Assembly: GCF_004138395.1 (NCBI RefSeq)
Contig: NZ_PRLM01000001.1
Location: forward strand, 1-64,000
Length of the DNA stretch: 64,000 nucleotides
Source: Candidatus Nanosyncoccus alces
GTDB lineage: Bacteria; Patescibacteriota; Saccharimonadia; Saccharimonadales; Saccharimonadaceae
Direction: 5' to 3'
Part shown: positions 37,271 through 44,824 of the stretch, in pieces
Numbering within the stretch: the first letter of the stretch is position 1
Layout of the letters: each line of letters begins with the position of its first letter
Program-made: the position numbers and the translations under genes
The notes under the pieces: model-generated
What the model saw: the letters and a program-made list of their open reading frames with translations, nothing else
The model's database searches: none
Told to the model about the DNA's origin: nothing

Positions 37271-38821
37271 TTAAATACCGGTAAGCGGAGTGATATCTGC
37301 GCCTAGATGGCGAAGGCGGGCGGCGAAGTCTTGATAGCCGCGATTGATAGGATAAATGTTGCGGAGAATGGATGTGCCTGGTGCGGCTAACATGCCGATA
37401 AGTACAACTACGGCAGGGCGGAGAGCTTGGGGTGCGACTAACTCGGCCGGGCGCCAGTTGGTGGGACCTTCAATATAAACACGGTGAGCATCGAGGAGCT
37501 CTACTTTGACGTTAAGGTTAGCTAGTTCGGTAGTATAAACGGCGCGGTTTTCGAAGACCCAGTCATGGATAAGCGTACGTCCTTCAGCGACAGCAGCGAT
37601 TACTGAGAAAAATGGCAGATTGTCGATGTTGAGACCAGGGAAAGGCATAGGGTGGATTTTGTCTACTGGTGCTACGAGTTTTGATTTTTTAATGGTAAGA
37701 TCCACTAGCCTGGTACGACCGTTCATCGAAAGATATTCGGGGGATTTTTCGAACTTAGCATGCATGTTTTTTAATACTTCTAGTTCGATTTCTAGGAATT
37801 CGATTGGGGCGCGAAGTAGGGTGATTTCGGAATTGGTAACAAGTGCGGCAGCAATAAAAGACATTGCCTCAATGGGGTCTTCGGACAGGTGATAGTCGAT
37901 ATCAATATCGATGCGAGAGCGGCCGTGGATAACAAGCGTGGTAGTACCGACACCGGTAATTTTGATGCCAAGTTTTTCCAAAAAGAAACAAACGTCTTGA
38001 ACCATGTAATTGGGCGAAGCACCAATAATAGTAGTTTTACCAGGGAATAGAGCGGCAGCCATTAATACATTTTCAGTAACGGTATCGCCACGTTCAGTAA
38101 GGACAATGTAACGACCCTCTTTGCTAAGCAGAGTGTTTTGATCGACTTCTACTTCATAAAAGCCACTGTTGCACTCGGCGTCGACCTTGAGCCCAAAAGT
38201 TTCTAAGGCTTTAAGATGCGGTTCCACGGTGCGAGTACCAAGTGAGCAGCCTCCGGCGTAAGGAAGCTTGAATTTGTTGTAGCGATGAAGTAATGGCCCG
38301 AGGAACATAATAATAGAACGTGTGCGACGGGCGGCTTCGATGTCCATTTCGTCTAATTTTAATTCGCGGGGTGATATAATTTCTAGATCGCGGTGGCGGT
38401 TTTGCCAGCGGCATTTTACGCCAATTGACTCTAGGACTTCGATGATACGGAAGACTTCCTCGATACGGGCCACACGATGGAGTACGGTGCGCCCTTCGTT
38501 TAGCAACGCGGCGCAAAGTAATCCGACAGCGGCGTTTTTGGAAGTATTAATGGTGATTTCGCCAGTGAGTTCTTTACCACCTCGGATGCGGAAACTTTGT
38601 GAAACAGAGTCATTAATAGAGAGAATCTGATTGCCTAAGGCCTCAGAGAGTTTTTTGATCATCTCGAGAGAGATGTTCTGGCCACCTTTTTCGATGCGGT
38701 GGATGGCAGACTGGGAAGAACCGACGGCTTTGGCGAGGTCTTCTTGAGTCCAATCTTTTTTGAGGCGCATGTGTTCGATGGTCTCACCGATGACTTGTTG
38801 GTATGTCCTAGGCTTTTTCAT
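37271..38821 (-). CDS. murA: UDP-GlcNAc enolpyruvyltransferase MurA fused to an XRE HTH domain
   Basis: MurA catalyses the first committed step of peptidoglycan synthesis. The 516-aa product starts with an XRE-type helix-turn-helix (about residues 8-64: MRLKKDWTQEDLAKAVG, SQSAIHRIEKGGQNIS, MIKKLSEAL) joined directly to a full MurA domain: SKNAAVGLLCAALL with the catalytic Lys, GGCSLGTRTVEPHLKALE with the PEP-reactive Cys (about 192), and FPGLNIDNLP with the catalytic Asp. Usual MurA is about 420-430 aa. The fusion suggests that the enzyme may bind DNA and control its own gene or others according to substrate. The -10 lies 7 nt before ATG and no Shine-Dalgarno is seen. Confidence 0.93.
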   Translation of the reverse strand: MKKPRTYQQVIGETIEHMRLKKDWTQEDLAKAVGSSQSAIHRIEKGGQNISLEMIKKLSEALGNQILSINDSVSQSFRIRGGKELTGEITINTSKNAAVGLLCAALLNEGRTVLHRVARIEEVFRIIEVLESIGVKCRWQNRHRDLEIISPRELKLDEMDIEAARRTRSIIMFLGPLLHRYNKFKLPYAGGCSLGTRTVEPHLKALETFGLKVDAECNSGFYEVEVDQNTLLSKEGRYIVLTERGDTVTENVLMAAALFPGKTTIIGASPNYMVQDVCFFLEKLGIKITGVGTTTLVIHGRSRIDIDIDYHLSEDPIEAMSFIAAALVTNSEITLLRAPIEFLEIELEVLKNMHAKFEKSPEYLSMNGRTRLVDLTIKKSKLVAPVDKIHPMPFPGLNIDNLPFFSVIAAVAEGRTLIHDWVFENRAVYTTELANLNVKVELLDAHRVYIEGPTNWRPAELVAPQALRPAVVVLIGMLAAPGTSILRNIYPINRGYQDFAARLRHLGADITPLTGI

Positions 38822-38882
38822 GTTTATAATTATATCATAGCGCGAATAATTTGAAAAGGCTTAGGTATGGTATAATTGGATG

Positions 38883-40970
38883 ATGGATACGATTCTGGGA
38901 GGTTTGAACTCGGCACAAAGAGAGGCGGTAGAAACTTTGGAAGGGCCGCTTTTGATATTGGCGGGGGCGGGGTCGGGTAAGACTAAAACTCTGACACATC
39001 GAATTGCTAATTTGATAGCGCATGGGGTGCAACCGAGTAATATTTTAGCAGTGACGTTTACTAACAAAGCGGCGAAGGAAATGCGAAATCGTCTGTGGGA
39101 TTTGCTGCAAGGGGTTTCGGGGCACGGGCCGCTTCGGCCCGTCGTTACGGGCGAATCGCCCTCTTTCTCGGTTGTAACCTCCGAACGGTCCCGAGAACTC
39201 CTTGTGGCAAATCCATCCGACCCTCCGCGTTCGTTCATGCCTTATATGGGTACTTTTCACGGGATTGCGGTGAGGATATTGCGGATTGAGGCAGATGCGG
39301 CAGGACTAGATAAAAATTTCGTGATTTATGACACGGATGATCAGGTTTCGTTGATTAAACGGATTTTGAAGAGTTTAAAGCTATCTGATAATAAAAATTT
39401 GAAACCAAAATCTATTCAGGCGATTATTTCTAGTGAAAAAAATCAAGGTAATGGGCCAGAAGAATATGCGGCGGGAGCGTTTTATCCGAACCAACAAAAT
39501 ATTGCCAAAGTTTTTAGGCATTATGAAGAAGAAAAGGCTAAGGCTGGGGCGCTAGATTTTGACGATTTGCTTTTGAAAGAACTAGAACTTTTTCAGAAAA
39601 ATTTGAGCGTGCGAAAAAAGTGGCAAGAAAAGTTTCGACACATTTTGATAGATGAGTATCAGGACACGAATATGGTGCAGTATAGCATTGTGAAACTTTT
39701 GGTGAATGAGCGGAAGAATATTTGTGTGGTGGGGGATGATTGGCAGTCTATTTATAGCTGGCGGGGAGCGGACTTTACGAATATTTTGAATTTTGAACGG
39801 GATTATCCAGGCGCAAAGGTGATAAAGCTGGAGCAAAATTACCGTTCTACTGGCAATATTTTGGCGGCGTCGCAAAAAATTATTAACGAAAATAAAACGC
39901 GGACGGATAAAACTTTGTTTACGGAAACCGGCAAAGGTGAGCCGGTGGAAATAGAGTCTTTGCGCGACGAGACGGAGGAAGCAAACTACGTGGCGCTAAA
40001 GATTATGAGTATGCAGCGGCAATATCCGGATTTTAGTGATTTCGCGGTGCTGTATCGCACCAACGCGCAGTCGTATACTTTTGAAAAAGCGTTTATCAAT
40101 ATGCATATTCCGTACAAGATTGTAGGTGGTGTGAGATTTTACGATCGGAAAGAAGTCAAAGATGTATTAGCAATACTGAAATTATTAGTGAGTGGGCGCG
40201 ATAAAGTGAGCTTAGAACGAGTAGTAAAAAATGTACTCTCGGGCGTGGGTGAAGCATCACTTGCGAAAATTTTAATGGCGATAGATGCGTTGCCGGATGC
40301 GGAGCCGCTGAAAAATTCGGATCTTTTGGAAGTACTAGGTGCAGCGAAAGCAAAAAATGGGTTTATGCGACTAGTAAATTTTATGAAAAAAGTTTCGCTG
40401 GATGAAAATCCGGGTGAAATCGTGAAAAAAGTGATTGAATATTTTGATTTTAAAACTTTGACGGATGATGGCACGCCGAGCTCGGAGGAGCGAATGGGAA
40501 ACTTGGAAGTTTTGGCGAGTAACGCGGCGGTGTATGATAATTTGGAAGATTTTTTGGCGGATGCGAGCTTGATGTCTAGTGCGGATGAAAGTTCGGTGAA
40601 GAATTCGGTAACATTGATGACTTTGCATGCGGCAAAAGGATTGGAATTTCCGGTGGTGTTTATGGTAGGGATGGAAGATGGGCTGTTCCCAAGCGGTAGA
40701 GCGACGGATAATGAGGAAGATTTAGAGGAAGAGCGGCGTTTGGCATATGTGGGGATGACGCGAGCAATGCGGAAACTGTTTTTGACGTATGCGGCGAGTA
40801 GATATTCGTATGGGAACCGAAATTATAATATGCCGTCGCGGTTTTTGACGGAGTTGGGATATAATCCGTACGGATCTTCTGGATATAAGGATAACGATGG
40901 TGATGGATTTAATGATTTTACGGAGGACGATTTTGACCCGTTTCCGGAAGACGTGCCGGTATTCGAATAA
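38883..40970 (+). CDS. pcrA: UvrD/PcrA-type superfamily 1 DNA helicase
   Basis: This 3'-5' DNA helicase acts in repair and replication restart. The 695-aa product contains GAGSGKTKTL (about 27), FTNKAAKEMRNRL, GTFHGIAVRILR, DEYQDTN, GDDWQSIYSWRGA, QNYRST, VTLMTLHAAKGLEFPVVF and RRLAYVGMTRA. It is short at the C terminus and lacks the usual long tail. About 39 codons between FTNKAAKEMRNRL and GTFHG are an insertion that is a palindromic DNA element (39098-39214). I chose the second ATG (38883) because TATAAT lies 6 nt before it; the first ATG would be 3 nt away. Confidence 0.93.
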   Translation: MDTILGGLNSAQREAVETLEGPLLILAGAGSGKTKTLTHRIANLIAHGVQPSNILAVTFTNKAAKEMRNRLWDLLQGVSGHGPLRPVVTGESPSFSVVTSERSRELLVANPSDPPRSFMPYMGTFHGIAVRILRIEADAAGLDKNFVIYDTDDQVSLIKRILKSLKLSDNKNLKPKSIQAIISSEKNQGNGPEEYAAGAFYPNQQNIAKVFRHYEEEKAKAGALDFDDLLLKELELFQKNLSVRKKWQEKFRHILIDEYQDTNMVQYSIVKLLVNERKNICVVGDDWQSIYSWRGADFTNILNFERDYPGAKVIKLEQNYRSTGNILAASQKIINENKTRTDKTLFTETGKGEPVEIESLRDETEEANYVALKIMSMQRQYPDFSDFAVLYRTNAQSYTFEKAFINMHIPYKIVGGVRFYDRKEVKDVLAILKLLVSGRDKVSLERVVKNVLSGVGEASLAKILMAIDALPDAEPLKNSDLLEVLGAAKAKNGFMRLVNFMKKVSLDENPGEIVKKVIEYFDFKTLTDDGTPSSEERMGNLEVLASNAAVYDNLEDFLADASLMSSADESSVKNSVTLMTLHAAKGLEFPVVFMVGMEDGLFPSGRATDNEEDLEEERRLAYVGMTRAMRKLFLTYAASRYSYGNRNYNMPSRFLTELGYNPYGSSGYKDNDGDGFNDFTEDDFDPFPEDVPVFE
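39098..39214 (+). repeat. GC-rich palindromic element inside the uvrD/pcrA gene
   Basis: Outer arms GGATTTGCTGCAAGGGG-TTTCGGGG (39098-39122) and its imperfect inverse (39190-39214) enclose hairpins: ACGGGCCG-CTT-CGGCCCGT (39124-39142) and GGGCG-AAT-CGCCC (39149-39161). The segment CGGCCCGTCGTTACGGGCG (39135-39153) recurs in pepN with two changes; CCGAACGGTCCCGAG (39181-39195) recurs in ligA and near pgi. The element adds 39 codons with no stop. Its GC content is far above that of the surrounding gene. Confidence 0.85.
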
Positions 40971-40974
40971 AAAT

Positions 40975-40997
40975 AAACTCCTGACTTGCTGGAGTTT
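40975..40997 (+). terminator. Terminator of uvrD/pcrA
   Basis: AAACTCC / GGAGTTT with a 9-nt loop lies 4 nt after the stop codon. Confidence 0.6.
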
Positions 40998-41239
40998 TAC
41001 TAGTTTTTACCTGATAAAATATTTTGATTGGCATTGCACGTCAGTTTGAAGCATCGCTCTTGCCGTCCTTTGCGAGATGATACGGATAATCCCAAAAGCC
41101 ATTTTTGCACCAATCTGCGCCAATTTCGAAATTATCCGTATCAGCTCGGATTTCTCTCTATTCTCCAGGGAGGCTCAACAAGCCAAAACTATACAAAATG
41201 CCTAAATAACTGTGCTATATGCTAATTCAATTCAAGACC
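40998..41239. other. Non-coding stretch with inverted repeat
   Basis: No gene is recognised. At 41074-41090 and 41131-41147 lie 17-nt inverted repeats (GAGATGATACGGATAAT and ATTATCCGTATCAGCTC, one mismatch) around a 40-nt centre. The centre has no match I can see to the GC-rich elements in uvrD and pepN. The surrounding sequence may be decayed DNA at the island edge. Short frames here look accidental. Confidence 0.5.
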
Positions 41240-41574
41240 TTGGCTACAGCTCCGTTCTTTGTTGAGTTTCTTTTAATGTTTCTTTGGCTGGGATGTAGTC
41301 TCCTAAACACTCTTCTCTTAAAGTCTCATAATATCATCTTGGAACTTTTTACCAAACTCCGGGCCATTATCTGTTTGAATCGTATCAAAATTAAAACCAA
41401 ACTTCTTTCTCGCTAAAAGTACAGCTTTTGCAGAATGATATTGTTGTATCTATACCACTTACTTTTAGCTCTTTCTAAATGTGCTCGTTTAATAATTCTC
41501 CTGACACTAGATAGACTAATATCTATGCCTTTATCTCTAGCTTTTTCTTGTAGTTTTGTTTTATTATAGGACAT
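41240..41574 (-). pseudogene. IS481-like transposase remnant
   Basis: On the minus strand a 53-aa frame (41574-41413) reads SYNKTKLQEKARDKGIDIS then SLSSVRRIIKRAHLERAKSK, the helix-turn-helix/linker type found before the DDE domain. A different frame (about 41433-41318) then reads AKAVLLARKKFGFNFDTIQT and DNGPEFGKKFQDD, containing the conserved second catalytic Asp block TDNGPEF. A third frame (about 41320-41245) reads REECLGDYIPAKETLKETQQ. The first catalytic Asp region and the C terminus are missing. Frameshifts and deletions show it is inactive. It marks past transposition into the uvrD-tRNA-Pro interval. Confidence 0.8.
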
Positions 41575-41635
41575 AGGTAGTCTCTACTTTCTATAGGTTA
41601 TTTTACTTTTAAATCTACAGTTTAGAGGACTACCT
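41575..41635. repeat. Inverted repeat at the transposase remnant
   Basis: AGGTAGTC-TCTA (41575-41586) and TAGAGGACTACCT (41623-41635) are inverted repeats (one extra base) lying just upstream of the transposase start codon. They may be an IS end region or its promoter/operator. From 41636 to 41683 nothing else is recognised. Confidence 0.5.
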
Positions 41636-41683
41636 TTTTGTTGGCAATATTTGTTGCGAGGGTGCTGAGTTAATATGTAAACA

Positions 41684-41712
41684 TTGACATTTTATTTAAA
41701 GTGTGCTATAAT
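41684..41712 (+). promoter_or_regulatory. Consensus promoter of the island helicase
   Basis: TTGACA (41684-41689), a 17-nt spacer and TATAAT (41707-41712): a perfect sigma-70 consensus. Other promoters in the window mostly rely on an extended -10 without a good -35, so this is foreign-looking and likely strong. Confidence 0.85.
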
Positions 41713-41719
41713 TGTACTT

Positions 41720-41752
41720 ATGGAGCTTATGATTAAGTTTCAGGCAAATTAA
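41720..41752 (+). other. Possible leader peptide upstream of the helicase
   Basis: An ATG 7 nt after the -10 opens a 10-codon frame (MELMIKFQAN) ending in TAA at 41750-41752, directly before the structured leader. The geometry matches a leaderless start. Coding is unproven; the frame is too short for composition tests. Confidence 0.3.
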
Positions 41753-41757
41753 TAATG

Positions 41758-41856
41758 ATTCCCCCCTGTTATCGGTAGGATCAAGAGTACCTTTACTGGC
41801 ACTATTGATTCCGCCGATAACGGCGAGAATATTCTTTTTATTCTTGAAGGGGGAAT
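41758..41856 (+). promoter_or_regulatory. Leader RNA structure that can hide the helicase ribosome binding site
   Basis: ATTCCCCC (41758-41765) is complementary to GGGGGAAT (41849-41856), which contains the Shine-Dalgarno sequence of the helicase. Nested inside, GTTATCGG (41768-41775) pairs with CCGATAAC (41814-41821). The folded form would block translation; a trigger that opens it is unknown. Confidence 0.6.
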
Positions 41857-41860
41857 TACC

Positions 41861-43828
41861 GTGGACACTACTAAACCGAGAAATTACCAACAGAGCTGCC
41901 TTGAGAATCTCGCTCTTGCGAGAGAACAAGGCGCGAATAAAGCATTGGTTGTGATGGCGTCTGGTCTAGGTAAAACCTTGACCGGCGCTTTCGACATCAA
42001 GAACTACCTGAACTCGGCCCAGGGCACATGCCAAAACAGGCGTGTGCTCATACTCTGTCACTCCGAAGCAATCCTGAGCCAAATCAAGGAAGTCTATAAG
42101 ACTCTGTTTGGCGAAGAATACAGATACGGAATGTACAACGGCTTTGAGAAAGCGACTCATCAGACAGACTTCCTGTTTGCAAATTTGCAGTCTGTAAATC
42201 TGCATAAGGATGAGTTCGATCCGAATGAGTTCGTTTACATTCTCGTAGACGAGGCTCACCACAGTCCCGCAAAGACCTACCGGCAAGCGATCGAATACTT
42301 CCACCCGCAGTTTCTGCTGGGTATGACGGCCACGCCGGAACGCATGGATGATGCTGTTCTCTCCGAGATATTCGGGGAAACGGCGTTTGAGTATCGGCTG
42401 GTGGACGCTGTCCAAGACGGATGGCTGTCCGAAGTGGAGTATCGTGTAAAGACGGATGAATTACAGAAGCTGGAAACCATCCTAGATTCCGGCGAGAGGT
42501 TCTCCCTGTCTCAACTGAACCGTGAGGTGTTTGTGCCGAAGCGGGATGAAGAGATTGTCCGGATTATTCGCGAGGATATTTCGGGCAAGAACGATCCCAC
42601 GATGGTTGTTTTCTGCCAAACCATTGCTCACGCGGAGAAATTCGCAGAGCTGATGGGCGACGCGGTGGTAATCCACTCGCAGATGAGCAACGAGGAACGG
42701 AACCGGAGGCTGAAAGGCTTCCGCTCTGGGGAAATCAAGACCGTTTGCGCCGTGGACATCCTGAACGAGGGCATCGATGTACCGAGGACTGACGTGATCG
42801 TTTTTTTACGCGTTACGCAGTCCAAGATCGTGTTTACCCAGCAACTGGGGCGTGGCCTTCGCCGCGCTAAGGGGAAGGGTAACGTCCTCGTACTGGACTT
42901 CGTCTCGACGGCGACCCGGCTGGAGATGCTGTACCGGTTCGAGCGCGAGTTCAAGGAGGCAACCGGGCGTTACGTACGTAGGAAGCAAACCGAAGAGAGG
43001 GAGTATTTCAATCTCGATATCGAGGCCCCCGTCTTCCGCGAGCGAAAGGTGGACATAATGGCTCTGATCGAGAGGGCGAGGCGCGTCAGCGAACGTTATA
43101 ACTCTACTTATACAGACGAGGAACTGATTTCTCTGCTAAAGGCATTTGCCGAAAAACGGGGGCATGCTCCGACGCAAACAGAAGCAGATATGAGTCAAGA
43201 AATACCGGCTTCGACGACATACGTAAAACGATTTGGAACTTGGGAAGCAGCGATGTCTTTAGCGGGAATGAAAGCGTATCGTAGTTATTATTCTGATACA
43301 AAGATGATTGAATTGCTGCGCAATTTCATTGAGCGATTAGGGCACATTCCAACGATAGGTGAAATTGATGCAGACGAAACGATGCCGTGTTCCGCGACGT
43401 ATATCTGCCATTTTGGTTCTATAGAAAGCGCAATCAAGAAGGCTGGATACAACTATGGACGCGCCAAAAGAAAAGTATCGTATGAAGAGGGAATAGTTCT
43501 GCTAAAAGAGTTTTTCGAGAAGACTGGACATCCGCCCAAGACGACAGATCTAGGGAAAGGAGTTCTTCCCTCCTATCTTTTTTACACGAGGAAATACGGT
43601 TCATGGTCGAATGCATTAGCACTTGCAGGGCTTGGAGTGGTTGGAAAAAATGCAGGCTATTCTGATGAAGAAATGTTAAATCTACTTAGGGATAAGGCAG
43701 AGCGTGATGGCAAGGTGCCGTCACGCAGAGAAGTAGAGGCAGACCCCGATATGCCGAGTGCGACGACTTACAGAGCACATTTTGGAAGTTGGGAAAATAC
43801 TCTCAGACTAGCTGGTCTGAAAAAATGA
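41861..43828 (+). CDS. SF2 DEAD/DEAH-type helicase with four homing-endonuclease-associated repeats
   Basis: The 655-aa protein has an SF2 core like the Type III restriction/UvrB-like group: NYQQSCLENL (Q-like), ASGLGKT (about 33-39), DEAH (about 130-133), GMTATPER, and motifs V-VI in ILNEGIDVPRTD and QQLGRGLRRAKGKG. From about residue 415 follow four diverged copies of about 55 aa with the pattern Y(S/T)DEE.I.LL..F.E..GH.P......(M)P...TY...FG.W..AL..AG, the pattern of homing-endonuclease-associated repeats (HNH_repeat), which may bind DNA. No nuclease domain is seen. The first 400 codons are GC-richer and C-richer than neighbours, suggesting transfer. The GTG start is preceded by AAGGGGG. 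Possible role: mobile-element or defence protein. Confidence 0.85.
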   Translation: MDTTKPRNYQQSCLENLALAREQGANKALVVMASGLGKTLTGAFDIKNYLNSAQGTCQNRRVLILCHSEAILSQIKEVYKTLFGEEYRYGMYNGFEKATHQTDFLFANLQSVNLHKDEFDPNEFVYILVDEAHHSPAKTYRQAIEYFHPQFLLGMTATPERMDDAVLSEIFGETAFEYRLVDAVQDGWLSEVEYRVKTDELQKLETILDSGERFSLSQLNREVFVPKRDEEIVRIIREDISGKNDPTMVVFCQTIAHAEKFAELMGDAVVIHSQMSNEERNRRLKGFRSGEIKTVCAVDILNEGIDVPRTDVIVFLRVTQSKIVFTQQLGRGLRRAKGKGNVLVLDFVSTATRLEMLYRFEREFKEATGRYVRRKQTEEREYFNLDIEAPVFRERKVDIMALIERARRVSERYNSTYTDEELISLLKAFAEKRGHAPTQTEADMSQEIPASTTYVKRFGTWEAAMSLAGMKAYRSYYSDTKMIELLRNFIERLGHIPTIGEIDADETMPCSATYICHFGSIESAIKKAGYNYGRAKRKVSYEEGIVLLKEFFEKTGHPPKTTDLGKGVLPSYLFYTRKYGSWSNALALAGLGVVGKNAGYSDEEMLNLLRDKAERDGKVPSRREVEADPDMPSATTYRAHFGSWENTLRLAGLKK

Positions 43829-43842
43829 GGGTGTTCATTATA

Positions 43843-43867
43843 GGCCCCGACTTACGTCGGGGCTTTT
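43843..43867 (+). terminator. Terminator of the island helicase
   Basis: GCCCCGAC-TTAC-GTCGGGGC followed by TTTTT, 14 nt after the stop codon. Confidence 0.92.
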
Positions 43868-44435
43868 TCATGCCAACAATAGAGTTTACTAATATTGTTA
43901 TTGATCGACTTCACCTGATTAATGAATATATGACAGCAATCGCGATAGTAATAATTATTGTAGGCTTGAGAAATAAGTTAACCACAGACAATAGACGTAA
44001 GTTTGTTTTTAGCTCTATTATACCAGATAATATAGATACGATTGCTAGCGGAACACCCAATGTCCAATAGTTATAAGCCACTAAACTGCGCCTGGTCCAT
44101 TTTCATTTGCGCTTCCACCAGAAACTATCAGGCAGTAAAATCAAACCAATATTGGGATAATAGTAGTTATTATTGATAAAACCGAGTAAGCTTTTCGTTC
44201 TTGCATTCTGTTTTGTCCTATTTCTGTAATGCTTTCAGTCGAAGGCTGAATCGTCGGATTACTTTCTTTAGATCACAAGATTTGTACCCCTTCAACTACT
44301 GTCCAAATATATGATATTACTATGAGATGTTGCAAAAACATGGTTATTACAGATGTATTATAGCGATTGTCTGCATTGCTGCACAATGCGTTAGTTATCA
44401 TGTGCGGGGCATAGCACGCAATAGCTATAATAAAA
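43868..44435. other. Decayed DNA between helicase and tRNA-Pro cluster
   Basis: No intact gene is recognised. On the plus strand a frame from 43870 to 44070 (MPTIEFTNIVIDRLHLINEY...) has one hydrophobic stretch but no ribosome binding site. On the minus strand, near 44215-44090, MQERKAYSVLSIITTIIPIL, then a stop, then LIVSGGSANENGPGA look like pieces of a broken small membrane protein. The stretch is AT-rich with frequent stops in all frames and is best read as remnants. Confidence 0.5.
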
Positions 44436-44511
44436 TGGTCTGGGTGATCAGACTTGAACTGACGACCTCAGCGTCCCGAACGCTGCGCGCTACCAACTGC
44501 GCCACACCCAG
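44436..44511 (-). tRNA. tRNA-Pro (anticodon CGG)
   Basis: The acceptor CTGGGTG pairs with CACCCAG; the anticodon loop TTCGGGA reads CGG; CCA is encoded. Last of three proline tRNAs in tandem on the minus strand. Confidence 0.93.
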
Positions 44512-44520
44512 ATATATCTG

Positions 44521-44597
44521 TGGTCTGGGATAGGAGATTTGAACTCCTGACCTCACGCACCCCATGCGTGCGCGCTACCAGGCTGCGCCAATCCCAG
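44521..44597 (-). tRNA. tRNA-Pro (anticodon GGG)
   Basis: The acceptor CTGGGAT pairs with ATCCCAG; the anticodon loop ATGGGGT between CACGC and GCGTG reads GGG; CCA is encoded. It lies 9 nt upstream of tRNA-Pro(CGG). An 11-bp hairpin (44610-44636) separates it from tRNA-Pro(UGG). Confidence 0.92.
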
Positions 44598-44609
44598 ATT
44601 GGTAATATA

Positions 44610-44636
44610 ATATTCTTGACGTTAAGTCAAGAATAT
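44610..44636 (-). terminator. Hairpin between proline tRNAs
   Basis: ATATTCTTGAC / GTCAAGAATAT with a 5-nt loop is a perfect 11-bp stem. There is no clean T-run, so it may be a processing stem rather than a full terminator. TTGAC within it could also be a -35 for the next tRNA. Confidence 0.4.
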
Positions 44637-44645
44637 GCATAGTTA

Positions 44646-44721
44646 TGGTCTGGGTGACAGGACTTGAACCTGCGACCTCGACTTCCCAAAAGTCGCGCGC
44701 TACCAACTGTGCTACACCCAG
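44646..44721 (-). tRNA. tRNA-Pro (anticodon UGG)
   Basis: The acceptor CTGGGTG pairs with CACCCAG; the anticodon loop TTTGGGA between CGACT and AGTCG reads UGG; CCA is encoded. A TGCTATAAT promoter element lies upstream (44740-44732). Confidence 0.94.
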
Positions 44722-44731
44722 CCACGGTATT

Positions 44732-44740
44732 ATTATAGCA
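44732..44740 (-). promoter_or_regulatory. Extended -10 of the tRNA-Pro cluster
   Basis: On the minus strand TGCTATAAT lies about 10 nt before tRNA-Pro(UGG). No good -35 is visible. Confidence 0.6.
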
Positions 44741-44824
44741 CATTATGCATGGATAACAAAACACAAAATAGATTATAAAACTAGATTGAATTATGATAGA
44801 ATTATAGGATAAGGAGAAAAAATA

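Noticed and set aside
38861-39238. A 125-codon minus-strand frame over the start of uvrD
   Set aside because: It is the antisense shadow of uvrD and of its GC-rich palindromic insert; it has no ribosome binding site and the plus strand carries all helicase motifs.
43110-43826. Recent tandem DNA duplication in the helicase C terminus
   Set aside because: The four units are similar only at protein level and strongly diverged at DNA level, so they are an old domain repeat.
43870-44070. A 66-codon gene after the helicase terminator
   Set aside because: It has no ribosome binding site or promoter, starts just after a terminator T-run, and the surrounding DNA is full of stops; treated as decayed sequence.
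44436-44721. CRISPR-like spaced repeats
   Set aside because: The repeats are three proline tRNA genes. No CRISPR array or cas gene is seen anywhere in the window.
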